From Ignavibacteriales bacterium (GTDB taxonomy: Bacteria > Bacteroidota > Ignavibacteria > T3Sed10-11), in NCBI GenBank assembly GCA_003567775.1, contig PWYR01000048.1, forward strand, positions 1 through 37,206: a stretch of 37,206 bases of DNA, read 5' to 3'. The position numbers were made by a program, and so were the translations under genes. Position 1 is the stretch's first letter. Every line of letters begins with the position of its first letter. Positions 19,647 to 30,048 of this stretch are shown piece after piece. Below the pieces are notes generated by a model. It was given only the letters and a program-made list of their open reading frames with translations. It was not told the DNA's origin and did no database searches.

Positions 19647-20657
19647 TCAACAAATCCTCGGCAACTGCTCGCCCGCCAGCATATCCACTACTCGATTCCC
19701 GCCGATCGATGTTTTAAGCAACACGTATCCGTAATGGTCATCAACCACTTCACCGATAACGCGTGCTTCTTTTCCCTGTGGATTTTTGTGCATCGCTATT
19801 ACAATGTCTTCTGCTTCATCGGCGGGAACGACGGCTAATAATTTCCCTTCGTTTGCAACGTAAAGCGGATCGAGTCCGAGAATCTCGCACGCAGCTTTAA
19901 CGGTTTCTGAAACAGGTATGTCTGATTCGTTGAGTGCGATGCCTTTCTTTGATGTTTGCGCTAATTCATTGAGTGAGCTTGACAAACCGCCGCGGGTGGG
20001 ATCGCGCATCCAGCGGATGTTTTTACTGACGGTCAACATGTCCTGAACAAGATGATTTAACGGCGCCGTGTCGCTCGTTATTGCGGTTTCAAATTCTAAT
20101 CCTTCCCGGATTGACATGATGGCGATGCCGTGTTCACCGATTGGACCGTTAACGATAATTTTGTCTCCCGGTTGAACACGTCCCGGGTGCATCTCTATTC
20201 CTTCGTCGATTACACCGATCCCCGACGTGTTTATGAAAATTTTATCCCCTTTTCCTTTTTCAACGACTTTTGTGTCGCCGGTAACAAGCTGAACACCGGC
20301 GCGTTCACAGGCATTCTTCATATCCGAAACAACACGTTCGAGTTCATCCATCGGCATACCCTCTTCGAGGATGACGCCTGCGCTGATATATAAAGGGCGG
20401 GCGCCGCCGACGGCAAGGTCGTTCACAGTGCCGTGCACTGCAACATCGCCGATACTGCCTCCCGGAAAAAAAATAGGATTAACAACATACGAGTCGGTTG
20501 TAAATGCTATACGCGTCCCGTTAATATTCATAACCGCCTGGTCGCCAAGCGGCGCGAGAAATTCATTGGTAAATGCAGGTAAAAACATCTTGCTGATAAG
20601 TTCGGCTGAGAGCTTCCCTCCGCTGCCGTGACCGAGTAAAATTTTGGTTTTATTCAT
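19647..20657 (-). CDS. hypE: Hydrogenase maturation protein HypE (carbamoyl dehydratase)
   Basis: ILLGHGSGGKLSAELI, FTTDSYVVNPIFFPGGSIGDVAVHGTVNDLAVGGA, MRDPTRGGL, C-terminal PRIC. Confidence 0.97.
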   Translation of the reverse strand: MNKTKILLGHGSGGKLSAELISKMFLPAFTNEFLAPLGDQAVMNINGTRIAFTTDSYVVNPIFFPGGSIGDVAVHGTVNDLAVGGARPLYISAGVILEEGMPMDELERVVSDMKNACERAGVQLVTGDTKVVEKGKGDKIFINTSGIGVIDEGIEMHPGRVQPGDKIIVNGPIGEHGIAIMSIREGLEFETAITSDTAPLNHLVQDMLTVSKNIRWMRDPTRGGLSSSLNELAQTSKKGIALNESDIPVSETVKAACEILGLDPLYVANEGKLLAVVPADEAEDIVIAMHKNPQGKEARVIGEVVDDHYGYVLLKTSIGGNRVVDMLAGEQLPRIC

Positions 20658-20662
20658 ACGGG

Positions 20663-21766
20663 CTATCCAACTCCCTGACGATACCGTCCATAATTATAAT
20701 ACGCAGCACACGCTCCTTCGGACGAAACCATTGTTGCGCCGAGCGGCGTCATTGGAGTGCATTCTTTACCGAATGCCGGGCACTCGTGCGGTTTTTTTAC
20801 ACCTTGCAGTACAAGGCCGCTGATACAGATCTCGGATTCTTGTGAGTGAATGTTCGAAATCCCCGGGAATACTTCTTCTGCGTCATAGGCGGCGAATTCA
20901 TCTTTTAGCATGTACCCGCTGTTGGGAACGATCCCGATCCCGCGCCAGGCACGATCGCCTATTTTAAAGACTTTAAAAATAGTCTCCTGAGCGGGAATAT
21001 TTCCTTCCCGGGTTACCGCGCGGGTGTATTGGTTTTCCACTTCGTATCTGCCTTCTTCGAGCTGTTTGATCAGCATATAAATTCCCTGCAATAAGTCGAG
21101 CGGCTCGAAACCGGTGACTACCATCGGAACCTGGTATTGCTTCGCCATTGGCTCATAATCTTTGTATCCCATTACCGCACACACATGTCCGGCGGCAACG
21201 AATCCCTGTACGCTGTTAAACGGTGAGTCGAGCACCGCTTCCATTGCAGGAGGAACGAGGACGTGTGAAACCAATATTGAAAAGTTATTCAGCCCGAGTT
21301 GTTTTGCTTGCCAGACTGCCATTGCATTGGCGGGAGCTGTGGTTTCAAAACCGACCGCAAAGAAGACCACTTTTTTATCGGGATGTTTTTGTGCGAGTTT
21401 TACGGCATCGAGCGGAGAATAGACGATGCGGACATTACCACCGTCTGCTTTTACGGAGAATAGATCTTTATGTGAACCGGGAACCCGCAGCATATCGCCG
21501 AATGATGTAAAAATAACATCCGGTTGTGATGCAATCTCAAGCGCTTTATCGATCATTTCAAGCGGCGTCACACAAACAGGACAGCCCGGTCCGTGGATCA
21601 GGGTTATGTTTTCCGGCAGCAGTTGGTCGATGCCGGTTTTAACGATTGTGTGCGTTTGTCCGCCGCACACTTCCATAATCGCCCACTTTTTGGTCGTGAT
21701 TTTGTGGATTTTCCGGGCTTCTTTTTTGATCAAGTCGGCGTCGCGATATTCGTCTATATATTTCAT
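20663..21766 (-). CDS. hypD: Hydrogenase maturation protein HypD
   Basis: [41 protein letters not shown]; true start [12 protein letters not shown] at 21766, overlapping hypC by ATGA. Confidence 0.97.
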   Translation of the reverse strand: MKYIDEYRDADLIKKEARKIHKITTKKWAIMEVCGGQTHTIVKTGIDQLLPENITLIHGPGCPVCVTPLEMIDKALEIASQPDVIFTSFGDMLRVPGSHKDLFSVKADGGNVRIVYSPLDAVKLAQKHPDKKVVFFAVGFETTAPANAMAVWQAKQLGLNNFSILVSHVLVPPAMEAVLDSPFNSVQGFVAAGHVCAVMGYKDYEPMAKQYQVPMVVTGFEPLDLLQGIYMLIKQLEEGRYEVENQYTRAVTREGNIPAQETIFKVFKIGDRAWRGIGIVPNSGYMLKDEFAAYDAEEVFPGISNIHSQESEICISGLVLQGVKKPHECPAFGKECTPMTPLGATMVSSEGACAAYYNYGRYRQGVG

Positions 21767-22020
21767 TCCACATCCTCTCCGCCAAGTTCTTCGCCTAACG
21801 CTCCGATTTGTTTCAGATATGAGAGCGTTTCCATAGCTTCTTCCTCGTTGAGTTTGCTGATGCCAAAGCCGACATGAACCACCGTATAATCCCCGACCCG
21901 ACAATCGGGAATATATTCGAGACAAACCGATTTTACCACACCGCCAAAATCGACTTTCCCCATCTTTAGTCCGTTCTCTTCGTATGTTTCGGTTATTTTA
22001 CCTGGAATACCTAAGCACAT
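21763..22020 (-). CDS. hypC: Hydrogenase maturation chaperone HypC
   Basis: [10 protein letters not shown]-terminus (ATG 22020) with the Cys-2 motif; [21 protein letters not shown]. Confidence 0.96.
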   Translation of the reverse strand: MCLGIPGKITETYEENGLKMGKVDFGGVVKSVCLEYIPDCRVGDYTVVHVGFGISKLNEEEAMETLSYLKQIGALGEELGGEDVE

Positions 22021-22161
22021 AGTTTCTCCGTTTTTTGTTATGTGTTTTGAGTTTGCAGCTTTCAGTTTCAAGCTTTAGCGTAATGTAATGTATATCTACA
22101 ACCGTACACTGCAAACAGTAAACAGTAAACTGTAAATAAAAAACTATTGACCATTCACTAA

Positions 22162-24447
22162 TTAACTATTAACTGCTTTATTCATCGCAACAACCGCCTG
22201 TCCCAACGAAAGCCCGCCGTCATTCGGCGGTACACGGGAGTGTGTGTGTACATTCATACCGCGTTGCGACAACAGCGCAACTGATTTCTCGAGCAATAGT
22301 ACATTTTGAAAGACACCTCCGCTTAGTATAACATCTTGCAATCCTGTTTCTTTTCCGACTCGTTCCGACGTATCGGAAATAATCAAAGCCATCGTATTAT
22401 GGAATTTCTGAGAGATTGCTGATACCGGGATTTCCTGCTGAAGATCATCCACGATATTTTTTACTATTCCCTGCCATTTGATTTTCCAGGGAGTTGCGGC
22501 TGTATCAATGTCATAATCATAATACATTGATATATGCTCATCGGCAAGCATTTGTAACTCGATCGCTGCTTGCGCTTCGTAGTTTATAGTTTGTTTGATT
22601 CCACAAAGTGCGGCAATTCCATCAAACAACCTGCCGGCGGCAGAAGTAACCGGTGTATTCAGTTTCTGTCGGATCATTTTTTCAATAACCGGCAATGCAT
22701 TCATTGTCTGTAATGATCTAATAAAGGGAATATCAATATTTATATAGTCGTTTCCAAAAGTGTTATAGAGCAGGGAGAATGCGATTCGCCAGGGTTCTCT
22801 TATTGCTTGCTCTCCCCCTGCGAGCGGGATATGGTCGAAATGAGCAATGCGATTGTATCCGGCCGGAGTTGCTGTCATAATCTCGCCGCCCCAGATTGTT
22901 CCGTCTGGCCCGTATCCGGTTCCGTCAAATGATACTCCAATAACTTCACCGGATAAATTGTTTTCAGCCATACAACTTACAATGTGTGCGTGATGATGCT
23001 GTACCGGTATTTTTAGGGGGATATCGCTTTCGATAGCGTATTTTGTAGATAAGTACTCCGGGTGCATATCATATGCGAGAACTTCCGGAGTAATGTTAAA
23101 TAAATTTTTAAAGTGTTCGATGCCTTCGGTAAACGATCGTAGTGTTTCGTAATTTTCGAGATCGCCGATGTGATGACTTAGAAAAGCAAATTCATTCTTC
23201 ATATAACAGAACGTATTTTTTAGGTGTCCGCCGACGGCGATAACCGGTTGTTTTGTGTGAATATTCAATTTTACGGGATAAGGGACATAGCCGCGTGAAC
23301 GGCGCAGCATTGTTTGCCGGTTGTTCAGGACCGCACCGACGCTGTCGTCGCAGCGCATGTGAATGTCTCGATTATGAACGAGAAAATAGTCTGCTATCGT
23401 ACTCAGCCGTTCGAATGCATCCCGATCTTTATATGCTATCGGTTCTTCGCTGATGTTAGCGCTCGTCATAACTAATGGCATAGCCGCATCGTTGAGCAGA
23501 ATGTGATGAAGCGGCGTGTATGGAAGCATTACTCCTAAATATTTATTGTTTGGGGCAACTTCATTGCCTACCGGAGAATTATCTTTTCTACGAACAAGAA
23601 CGATGGGGCGATTGATCGATTGGATGAATGATATCTCCTGCCGATTTGGTTCGCATAGTCGATCGAGCCAGGTGATATCCGGTATCATTATGGCAAATGG
23701 TTTTTCGATGCGTCTTTTTCGTTTGCGTAATTGTCCAACCGCTTCATTGTTTGTTGCATCGCACGCAAGATGGTAGCCGCCGAGTCCTTTAAGGGCAATT
23801 ATCTTCCCGGCTTTGAGTAGTGTAGTTGTATGACGAACTACATCATCGGCAACGACTATGTTTTGATGGATGTCTGATAAAGTTACCGTCGGTCCGCACA
23901 CGGGACAGGCATTCGGTTGTGCGTGAAATCTGCGATTTGCCGGATCGTTATATTCCCGTTTGCAATCGGAGCACATCGGAAAGATCGACATCGTGGTATT
24001 CGGACGATCATAAGGGATATCCTGTATGATAGTAAATCGAGGTCCGCAGTTCGTACAATTAATAAAAGGATACCTATAGCGACGATCGTTCGGATCGAAT
24101 AACTCGTGTAGACAATCATCGCACACGGCTACGTCGGGGGAGATGAGGGTGAAGCGTTCATCGCTGCCGTTGCTCGCTTTAATGATAAAATCATTGAATC
24201 CTTTGTAATCGATCTCTTGCGATTCTACTTTATCTATCAGTGCAAGGGGAGGGGATGATCGGTTGATTGCATGAATGAATAATTGCATGGATGTGTGATC
24301 GCCTTCCGCTTCAATCTCTACGCCGTGTGCATTATTGCTGACCGTTCCCCTGAGTCCGTATTGTTGTGCTAACCGGTAAATAAACGGTCTGAATCCAACC
24401 CCCTGAACGATTCCCTTTACTATGATCTTTTTTGCAAGCATTTTCAT
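22162..24447 (-). CDS. hypF: Carbamoyltransferase HypF
   Basis: Acylphosphatase domain VKGIVQGVGFRPFIYRLA, zinc fingers CDDCLHEL..CTNCGPRFTI and CSDCKREY..CPVCGP, YrdC domain, C-terminal GGVFQNVLLLEK; start near MKMLAKK (24447) or MLAKK (24441). Confidence 0.96.
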   Translation of the reverse strand: MKMLAKKIIVKGIVQGVGFRPFIYRLAQQYGLRGTVSNNAHGVEIEAEGDHTSMQLFIHAINRSSPPLALIDKVESQEIDYKGFNDFIIKASNGSDERFTLISPDVAVCDDCLHELFDPNDRRYRYPFINCTNCGPRFTIIQDIPYDRPNTTMSIFPMCSDCKREYNDPANRRFHAQPNACPVCGPTVTLSDIHQNIVVADDVVRHTTTLLKAGKIIALKGLGGYHLACDATNNEAVGQLRKRKRRIEKPFAIMIPDITWLDRLCEPNRQEISFIQSINRPIVLVRRKDNSPVGNEVAPNNKYLGVMLPYTPLHHILLNDAAMPLVMTSANISEEPIAYKDRDAFERLSTIADYFLVHNRDIHMRCDDSVGAVLNNRQTMLRRSRGYVPYPVKLNIHTKQPVIAVGGHLKNTFCYMKNEFAFLSHHIGDLENYETLRSFTEGIEHFKNLFNITPEVLAYDMHPEYLSTKYAIESDIPLKIPVQHHHAHIVSCMAENNLSGEVIGVSFDGTGYGPDGTIWGGEIMTATPAGYNRIAHFDHIPLAGGEQAIREPWRIAFSLLYNTFGNDYINIDIPFIRSLQTMNALPVIEKMIRQKLNTPVTSAAGRLFDGIAALCGIKQTINYEAQAAIELQMLADEHISMYYDYDIDTAATPWKIKWQGIVKNIVDDLQQEIPVSAISQKFHNTMALIISDTSERVGKETGLQDVILSGGVFQNVLLLEKSVALLSQRGMNVHTHSRVPPNDGGLSLGQAVVAMNKAVNS

Positions 24448-24477
24448 AAACTCAAAACTCAAAACACGCAACACATT

Positions 24478-25128
24478 TCATTTAACCACGTGCGACTCCA
24501 GCCACGAACACCACTCATCAATTCCTTCACCCGTTGTGCACGATGTCTCAAATATTTTGAGCGACGGATTGATCTGTAATGCATTCTTTTTTAGTGTCTC
24601 GACATTGCAATTCAAATACGGAACAAGATCAATCTTGTTAATTATTAAAACCGATGAGTTCCTGAACATATTCGGATACTTGACCGGTTTGTCGTCTCCT
24701 TCCGTAGTGCTGACAACGACCACTTTGTGTGCTTCTCCCAGATCGTAATTCGCCGGACAGACGAGGTTACCGACATTTTCAATTACGAGTAATTGTGTCT
24801 TATCGAGATCGACATTCTCAAGCGCATCACGGACGAGCCGCGCTTCGAGGTGGCACCCGCCGTTAGTAACGATCTGCACAGCGGGCACATCGAGAGCGGA
24901 TATACGGCGCGCGTCGTTATCGGTCTGAACGTCGCCCTCAATGACGGAGATAATCAGCTTTCCTTTTAAACGTTCGATTGTACGTTCGAGAATGCTTGTT
25001 TTTCCCGAACCGGGTGAACTGACCACATTGATGGTAAAAACTTTGTTGGCATCGAAATCATCGCGGTTTTTCTGTGCGATTTGATCGTTCTTCTCAAGAA
25101 CTTTTCGTTCGATAGTGATAACGCTCAT
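24478..25128 (-). CDS. hypB: Hydrogenase nickel incorporation GTPase HypB
   Basis: VVSSPGSGKTS P-loop, EGDVQTDNDA, TNGGCHLEA, INKIDL; no His-rich N-terminal stretch. Confidence 0.96.
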   Translation of the reverse strand: MSVITIERKVLEKNDQIAQKNRDDFDANKVFTINVVSSPGSGKTSILERTIERLKGKLIISVIEGDVQTDNDARRISALDVPAVQIVTNGGCHLEARLVRDALENVDLDKTQLLVIENVGNLVCPANYDLGEAHKVVVVSTTEGDDKPVKYPNMFRNSSVLIINKIDLVPYLNCNVETLKKNALQINPSLKIFETSCTTGEGIDEWCSWLESHVVK

Positions 25129-25490
25129 AAATTCTCCTTTGGTGAATCATCAATTTCAATTTCGGTTACCTGCAACTCAGTCCCCGATAATATTTTTACA
25201 TTTGCATTGGTACATTCCGGACAAATAAAGAATGGATCGTCGATTTCGAAATCCTTTTTGCATTGGCCGCAGTGTATAACGAGCGATGTAAATTCCATTT
25301 GCAGGACAGCTTTTTCCATACCGGGCGTTTCGGCAGCGAGTACCTGAAAGCCGAATTCCAGGGAGTCAGGTACTATTCCAGCCATCTTACCGATTTTAAT
25401 TGCAACACTCTGTACAGAATGTGAATTCTCTTCCGGCAAATGCTGCGAAACAATGTCGATTATATTTTGTGCTACGGACATTTCGTGCAT
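25125..25490 (-). CDS. hypA: Hydrogenase nickel incorporation/maturation factor HypA
   Basis: MHEMSVAQNIIDIV N-terminus, two zinc-site CXXC motifs (CGQC, CPEC). Confidence 0.95.
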   Translation of the reverse strand: MHEMSVAQNIIDIVSQHLPEENSHSVQSVAIKIGKMAGIVPDSLEFGFQVLAAETPGMEKAVLQMEFTSLVIHCGQCKKDFEIDDPFFICPECTNANVKILSGTELQVTEIEIDDSPKENL

Positions 25491-25516
25491 AACGACTTTT
25501 TACTCCTCATTTTCTT

Positions 25517-25532
25517 TCCCGACTTGTCGGGA
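25517..25532. repeat. Inverted repeat TCCCGAC-TT-GTCGGGA in the hypA leader
   Basis: 7-bp perfect arms, about 27 nt upstream of the hypA ATG (minus strand). Confidence 0.6.
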
Positions 25533-25547
25533 CAGAATTTACTATAA

Positions 25548-25617
25548 AGACACTATTTCTAAGTTAACAAGAAAGTACTAATTATGCGAAGAAATTATGA
25601 ATGTCATTATAGTGTCT
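25548..25617. repeat. 9-bp inverted repeat AGACACTAT ... ATAGTGTCT flanking about 52 bp
   Basis: 25548-25556 and 25609-25617 are exact reverse complements in the hypA upstream region. Confidence 0.5.
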
Positions 25618-25889
25618 GTACCCACCACACGGGCAAGTCGTTGATAGTTCCTCAAATCATTAGAGTGCAATTTAATTCACCGCAATAAATGAGCCAAATT
25701 TGTGATAAAGGAAAACAGTCAAATTAGTCCGATATTCTCGCATTTAATAAATTAAAATCAAGGAAAATTCTCACTTTTGCAAAGATAATAACATAAATCA
25801 TGAAGATTTGAGAATATATTTTTCGAATAAATAAAAATGGGTATTTTTATAATGAACCAATAAACACTACTGGAGGGGGCTATTCTATT

Positions 25890-27863
25890 TCACTCATCTC
25901 CATTTAACACCTGAATCGCCTTATCAACCGACTTATGATCGCCGACAAGAACATACGTATCGTGGGCGGTGATCTTCTCGGATGGAGACGGACTTGTGAT
26001 GGTGTTGCCATTCCGTACAATAGCAATAATGGTTGCGTCCGTACGGGCGCGGAGGTTTAGTTCACTAAGCGTTTGTCCGATATGCGGGTTGTCTTCCTCG
26101 ACATAATATTTCTCCGTTATGCCTGCTGCAAGAATCTCATCAATATGCGTGAGCGAGCTTATCCCCGAACCCTCCTTGACCATCATCTGATACGATTCGC
26201 TCCGTAGGATTGCCATCTGCTGCATAATGACGTTGACCGGTATGTGATAGTTTTCGAGCACTTTGCGGAATATCTGTAATGATGTTTCAAACTCCTCGGG
26301 GATCACTACATTTGCACCGAGCCGTTTTAATTCTTCTATATTGCTTATATCTCTGGTGCGGACTATCGTAAATATATTCGGATTGATGCGGTTGGCAAGC
26401 CGAAGTCCCATTGCAGTTGCACCCGGATCTGAAATCGCAAATACTATACAGCGGGCGCTTTCAATGTGAGCCAGTTCAAGCGTCTCGCGTCTCGTGACAT
26501 CCCCGAATATTACATTCTCCTTTTTTCCGATAAGCCGGTTCACCATCTCGGGATTGAGTTCGATGATGAAATACGGTATTCCTGTCTCTTTCAGCACGCG
26601 GGTTATGTTTTGACCATTCAACCCGTATCCGACGACAATAACATGATGTTTCAATTTCTTGTCGGTTGTGTCGCTCCGTGTGGCGACGGATGCAATTTGC
26701 ATTCTGCTCACTTTTGTTGCGAGCACCGGTGCTACATGCATAAGAAACGGAGTTAACATCATCGTAAAGATAGATGAAGCAAGAAAGGCGTGATAGTATT
26801 CGGTTGTCAGTACATTGTTTACGAGACCGACCGATGCAAGGACAAACGAGAACTCTCCGATCTGCGCCAGACTTAATCCGGTAATGAGAGCAGTACGCAT
26901 CGGAAATTTCATAAACCGTATGACCGCTACTACGATGCCGCACTTTATAATGACAATCCCGATAATCAACGAAATAATCTCTACCGGAACATCAAGCATA
27001 AGCTGAACGTTGAGCAACAAACCTATTGAGACAAAGAAAACACTGATAAATGCATCTTTCAGCGGGATAATATCCGCAAACACCTGATGGCTGTATTCGG
27101 ATTCGGATATCATTAATCCGGCTATAAATGCGCCGAGTGCGAATGAAAGACCCATTGATTCGGTAAGATATGCCGTACCTAAAATCAACAAAAATGTTCC
27201 GATGGTGAAAACTTCCCGAATACGCAGCCGGTCCATAAAATAGATAATTTTTGGAATGAAATAGCGGGCAAGTATGACTATCACGGTAACGGCGAATAGG
27301 GCTACAATTATCTGCAAGCCAATCATTTCTATACGTACTTCATCGGCAATGCCGAGGAGTGGAACAAATAATATCATCGGGACGATCGCAATGTCTTGAA
27401 AAATCAGCATACCGACTGCAATTCTGCCGTGCGGCGCTTCGGCTTCTTTTTTCTCATCGAGGAGTTTGAGAACGATTGCTGTACTTGATAAGCTCAGGAG
27501 CATCCCGAAGAATATGCTCTGATTAAGAGGTATCCCGATGAGATAAAAGAATAACCCGGTAATAAGAATTGTCAACCCTACTTGCAGTCCCCCGGCAATG
27601 ATCAACATGCGTTTCATCTGGATTAATCTCTGAAGCGATATTTCGAGACCGATCGTAAAAAGCAGCAGGACTACCCCGATCTCGGCAAGGATTTCTATAT
27701 GTTCCAATTCGGTGATTAACCTGAAACCGAACGGACCGATGAGAACACCGGCGAGCAGAAATCCCGCAATGCTGGGTATCTTGAATTTATTTAAAATATA
27801 TACGATCGGGACGGATACAAGTAGAATTATGACAACGTCCCTGATTATCGGATATTCCTGCAA
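25890..27863 (-). CDS. Monovalent cation:proton antiporter, CPA2 family (KefB-like, with TrkA-N and TrkA-C domains), copy 1
   Basis: About 12 TM Na+/H+ exchanger domain; HHVIVVGYGLNGQNITRVL TrkA-N Rossmann; C-terminal RCK_C-like domain; TTG start. Confidence 0.9.
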   Translation of the reverse strand: MQEYPIIRDVVIILLVSVPIVYILNKFKIPSIAGFLLAGVLIGPFGFRLITELEHIEILAEIGVVLLLFTIGLEISLQRLIQMKRMLIIAGGLQVGLTILITGLFFYLIGIPLNQSIFFGMLLSLSSTAIVLKLLDEKKEAEAPHGRIAVGMLIFQDIAIVPMILFVPLLGIADEVRIEMIGLQIIVALFAVTVIVILARYFIPKIIYFMDRLRIREVFTIGTFLLILGTAYLTESMGLSFALGAFIAGLMISESEYSHQVFADIIPLKDAFISVFFVSIGLLLNVQLMLDVPVEIISLIIGIVIIKCGIVVAVIRFMKFPMRTALITGLSLAQIGEFSFVLASVGLVNNVLTTEYYHAFLASSIFTMMLTPFLMHVAPVLATKVSRMQIASVATRSDTTDKKLKHHVIVVGYGLNGQNITRVLKETGIPYFIIELNPEMVNRLIGKKENVIFGDVTRRETLELAHIESARCIVFAISDPGATAMGLRLANRINPNIFTIVRTRDISNIEELKRLGANVVIPEEFETSLQIFRKVLENYHIPVNVIMQQMAILRSESYQMMVKEGSGISSLTHIDEILAAGITEKYYVEEDNPHIGQTLSELNLRARTDATIIAIVRNGNTITSPSPSEKITAHDTYVLVGDHKSVDKAIQVLNGDE

Positions 27864-27872
27864 TGAATCACC

Positions 27873-29861
27873 TTATTGTGCTAATTGTATTTCACCGTTT
27901 AAAAATTGTATAGCTTCATCGACTGATTTATGATCGCCGACAAGGACTAACGTGTCATGTCCCCGGATTTTTTCATTCGGAGACGGATTGGGTATTGCTT
28001 TACCGTTCCGCACGATGGCAATTATGGTTGCGCCGGTTTTTGCACGTATATCCAGTTCGCTTATTGTTTCTCCAACGTGCGGGTTATCATCGACGACGAA
28101 ATAGGTTTCGGTTATACCCGCAGCAAGGATCTCATTCAGCCTCGAGAATTGCCGTTCGTGTGTTCCCTCTTTTCGCAATAACTGATACGCTTCGTTACGA
28201 ACGATCGCAATTTGCTTCATTATTACGTTGAGCGGAATATGATATGTCTCGAGAACTTTACTGAAAATCTGTAGTGATGTTTCAAATTCTTCGGGAATGA
28301 TCTCATCGGCGCCAAGCTTTCTGAATTCATCGACGTCGTCAAGTTCACGCAATCGAACAACAGCAAAAATGGACGGATTGCTTTTCTTTGCGAGGATAAG
28401 TCCCAGCTTAGTTGCATGGATATCAGCCATTGCAAAAACGATGCACTGTGCGGTCGCAATACTTGCCTGCTCTAAAATTTCCGGTTTGGTAACGTCTCCG
28501 AATATAACCAATTCATCCTTTTTTCTTAATTCGCTCACCATCTTGGGGTCCATATCTATTATCACGTACGGTATGCCCGTTTCCTTCAATACTCGGGCGA
28601 GGTTTTGTCCGTTCAGTCCGTAGCCGACGATGATAACGTGGTGCTTAATTACCGTATCGATGGGCCCGGTATGTTCCGTAACCGACTCCCTGAACGATAT
28701 GGTGAATTTGTCAATAATCAGAGGAACAAAATATGTAAGCACCGGTACAAGCACCAGAGTAAAAATAGAGGCAGCAAGAAATGCATTATATAATTCGGAA
28801 TCTATGATCCCATAATCCAATCCGACTAATGCAAGAACAAATGAGAATTCGCCTATCTGTCCGAGTAGCAACCCTGCTATCAATCCTGTTCTGAATGGGT
28901 ATCTGAAGGCGAGAAGAGGTAAAATGATAATAGAACTTTTTATAACAATAACGGCTAATACGATTATTGTAAATAAACCGAAATTTGCAAAAACGATGTC
29001 GAGATTCAGTAGTAGCCCGATTGCTATAAAGAAAAGACTATTAAATATATCCCTGAGAGGAATTGCATCGGCAAATACCTGGCGGTTAAATTCCGATTCC
29101 GAGAGAATGATGCCGGTGATAAATGCGCCAAGCGCAAGCGAAACGCCTGCAAGATTAGTAAGGTATGCAGTTCCGAATAGTAGCAACATTATTCCAATCG
29201 TGAACCCTTCGCGTACACGGGCTGCTGCGAGGTAATAAACAATCTTTGGCATCAGATAACGGGCGACGACGACGATCACTCCAACACTACCAAATGATAT
29301 AATAATTCTTTGTATTACTTCTCCGGAAGTGACATCATCTCCGGTAGCTGCGAGCACCGGAATGAGAAGCATCATGGGAACGCCCGCCAGATCCTGAAAA
29401 ATCGTGACACCGGCAGCGAGCCGTCCATGCTGAGAATCGACTTCTTTATTATCGGATAGGAACTTAAGTACAACCGCCGTACTCGAACCGGCGCCGAGCA
29501 TACCGAAGAATAAACTCTGAATAATGGGTAAGCCCGCAAGATGCAATAATAGCATAAAAATAATGAGCGTAAATCCGACCTGAATGCTGCCGGTAATGAG
29601 CAGGATCCTTCCAATCTGCATCAGGCGCTCTATGGAAAGCTCCAGACCGATCGTGAACAGAAGTAGAACAACTCCGAAGGTGGCGAGCATCTCAATTGTT
29701 TCGATATCGGCAATCAATTTGAAGCCGGACGGACCGATAATCATTCCCGCGATGAGAAACCCGACTATACTGGGTATACGAATCCTGTTGAAAAGAAATA
29801 CAATAGGTATTGATACAATAAGGATTATGATGATTTCACGTATAAAACCGATATCAGTCAA
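27873..29861 (-). CDS. Monovalent cation:proton antiporter, CPA2 family (KefB-like, with TrkA-N and TrkA-C domains), copy 2
   Basis: Same architecture and colinear motifs as the adjacent ORF (HHVIIVGYGLNGQNLARVLKETGIPYVIID); TTG start. Confidence 0.9.
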   Translation of the reverse strand: MTDIGFIREIIIILIVSIPIVFLFNRIRIPSIVGFLIAGMIIGPSGFKLIADIETIEMLATFGVVLLLFTIGLELSIERLMQIGRILLITGSIQVGFTLIIFMLLLHLAGLPIIQSLFFGMLGAGSSTAVVLKFLSDNKEVDSQHGRLAAGVTIFQDLAGVPMMLLIPVLAATGDDVTSGEVIQRIIISFGSVGVIVVVARYLMPKIVYYLAAARVREGFTIGIMLLLFGTAYLTNLAGVSLALGAFITGIILSESEFNRQVFADAIPLRDIFNSLFFIAIGLLLNLDIVFANFGLFTIIVLAVIVIKSSIIILPLLAFRYPFRTGLIAGLLLGQIGEFSFVLALVGLDYGIIDSELYNAFLAASIFTLVLVPVLTYFVPLIIDKFTISFRESVTEHTGPIDTVIKHHVIIVGYGLNGQNLARVLKETGIPYVIIDMDPKMVSELRKKDELVIFGDVTKPEILEQASIATAQCIVFAMADIHATKLGLILAKKSNPSIFAVVRLRELDDVDEFRKLGADEIIPEEFETSLQIFSKVLETYHIPLNVIMKQIAIVRNEAYQLLRKEGTHERQFSRLNEILAAGITETYFVVDDNPHVGETISELDIRAKTGATIIAIVRNGKAIPNPSPNEKIRGHDTLVLVGDHKSVDEAIQFLNGEIQLAQ

Positions 29862-30048
29862 TGAAGCTCCCGGTGTCGTACTATTTCGGTTGATTAAAAT
29901 TGTAATAATATATTACGGCAAGACGGGTTAAATAGCAAGCTGATAATTGTACAACAGAAATATTTCCTACTTGAATGGCATTTTAATTTTTTGGATATTG
30001 TGAGATGTAAAACCAAGATATAATGACACTTATCGAACAAGTAAAATT

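Noticed and set aside
22080-22160. CAGTAAACAGTAAACTGTAAA-type repeat between hypF and hypC
   Set aside because: Short low-complexity intergenic repeat; no CRISPR-like spacing and no evidence of function.
26476-26943. 155-aa ORF on the minus strand in another frame of the KefB copy 1 gene
   Set aside because: Alternate frame of a strongly homologous coding region with no family motifs.
29975-29995. TGGCATTTTAATTTT as a second sigma-54 promoter upstream of the epimerase
   Set aside because: The -12 GC dinucleotide is absent at the required spacing.
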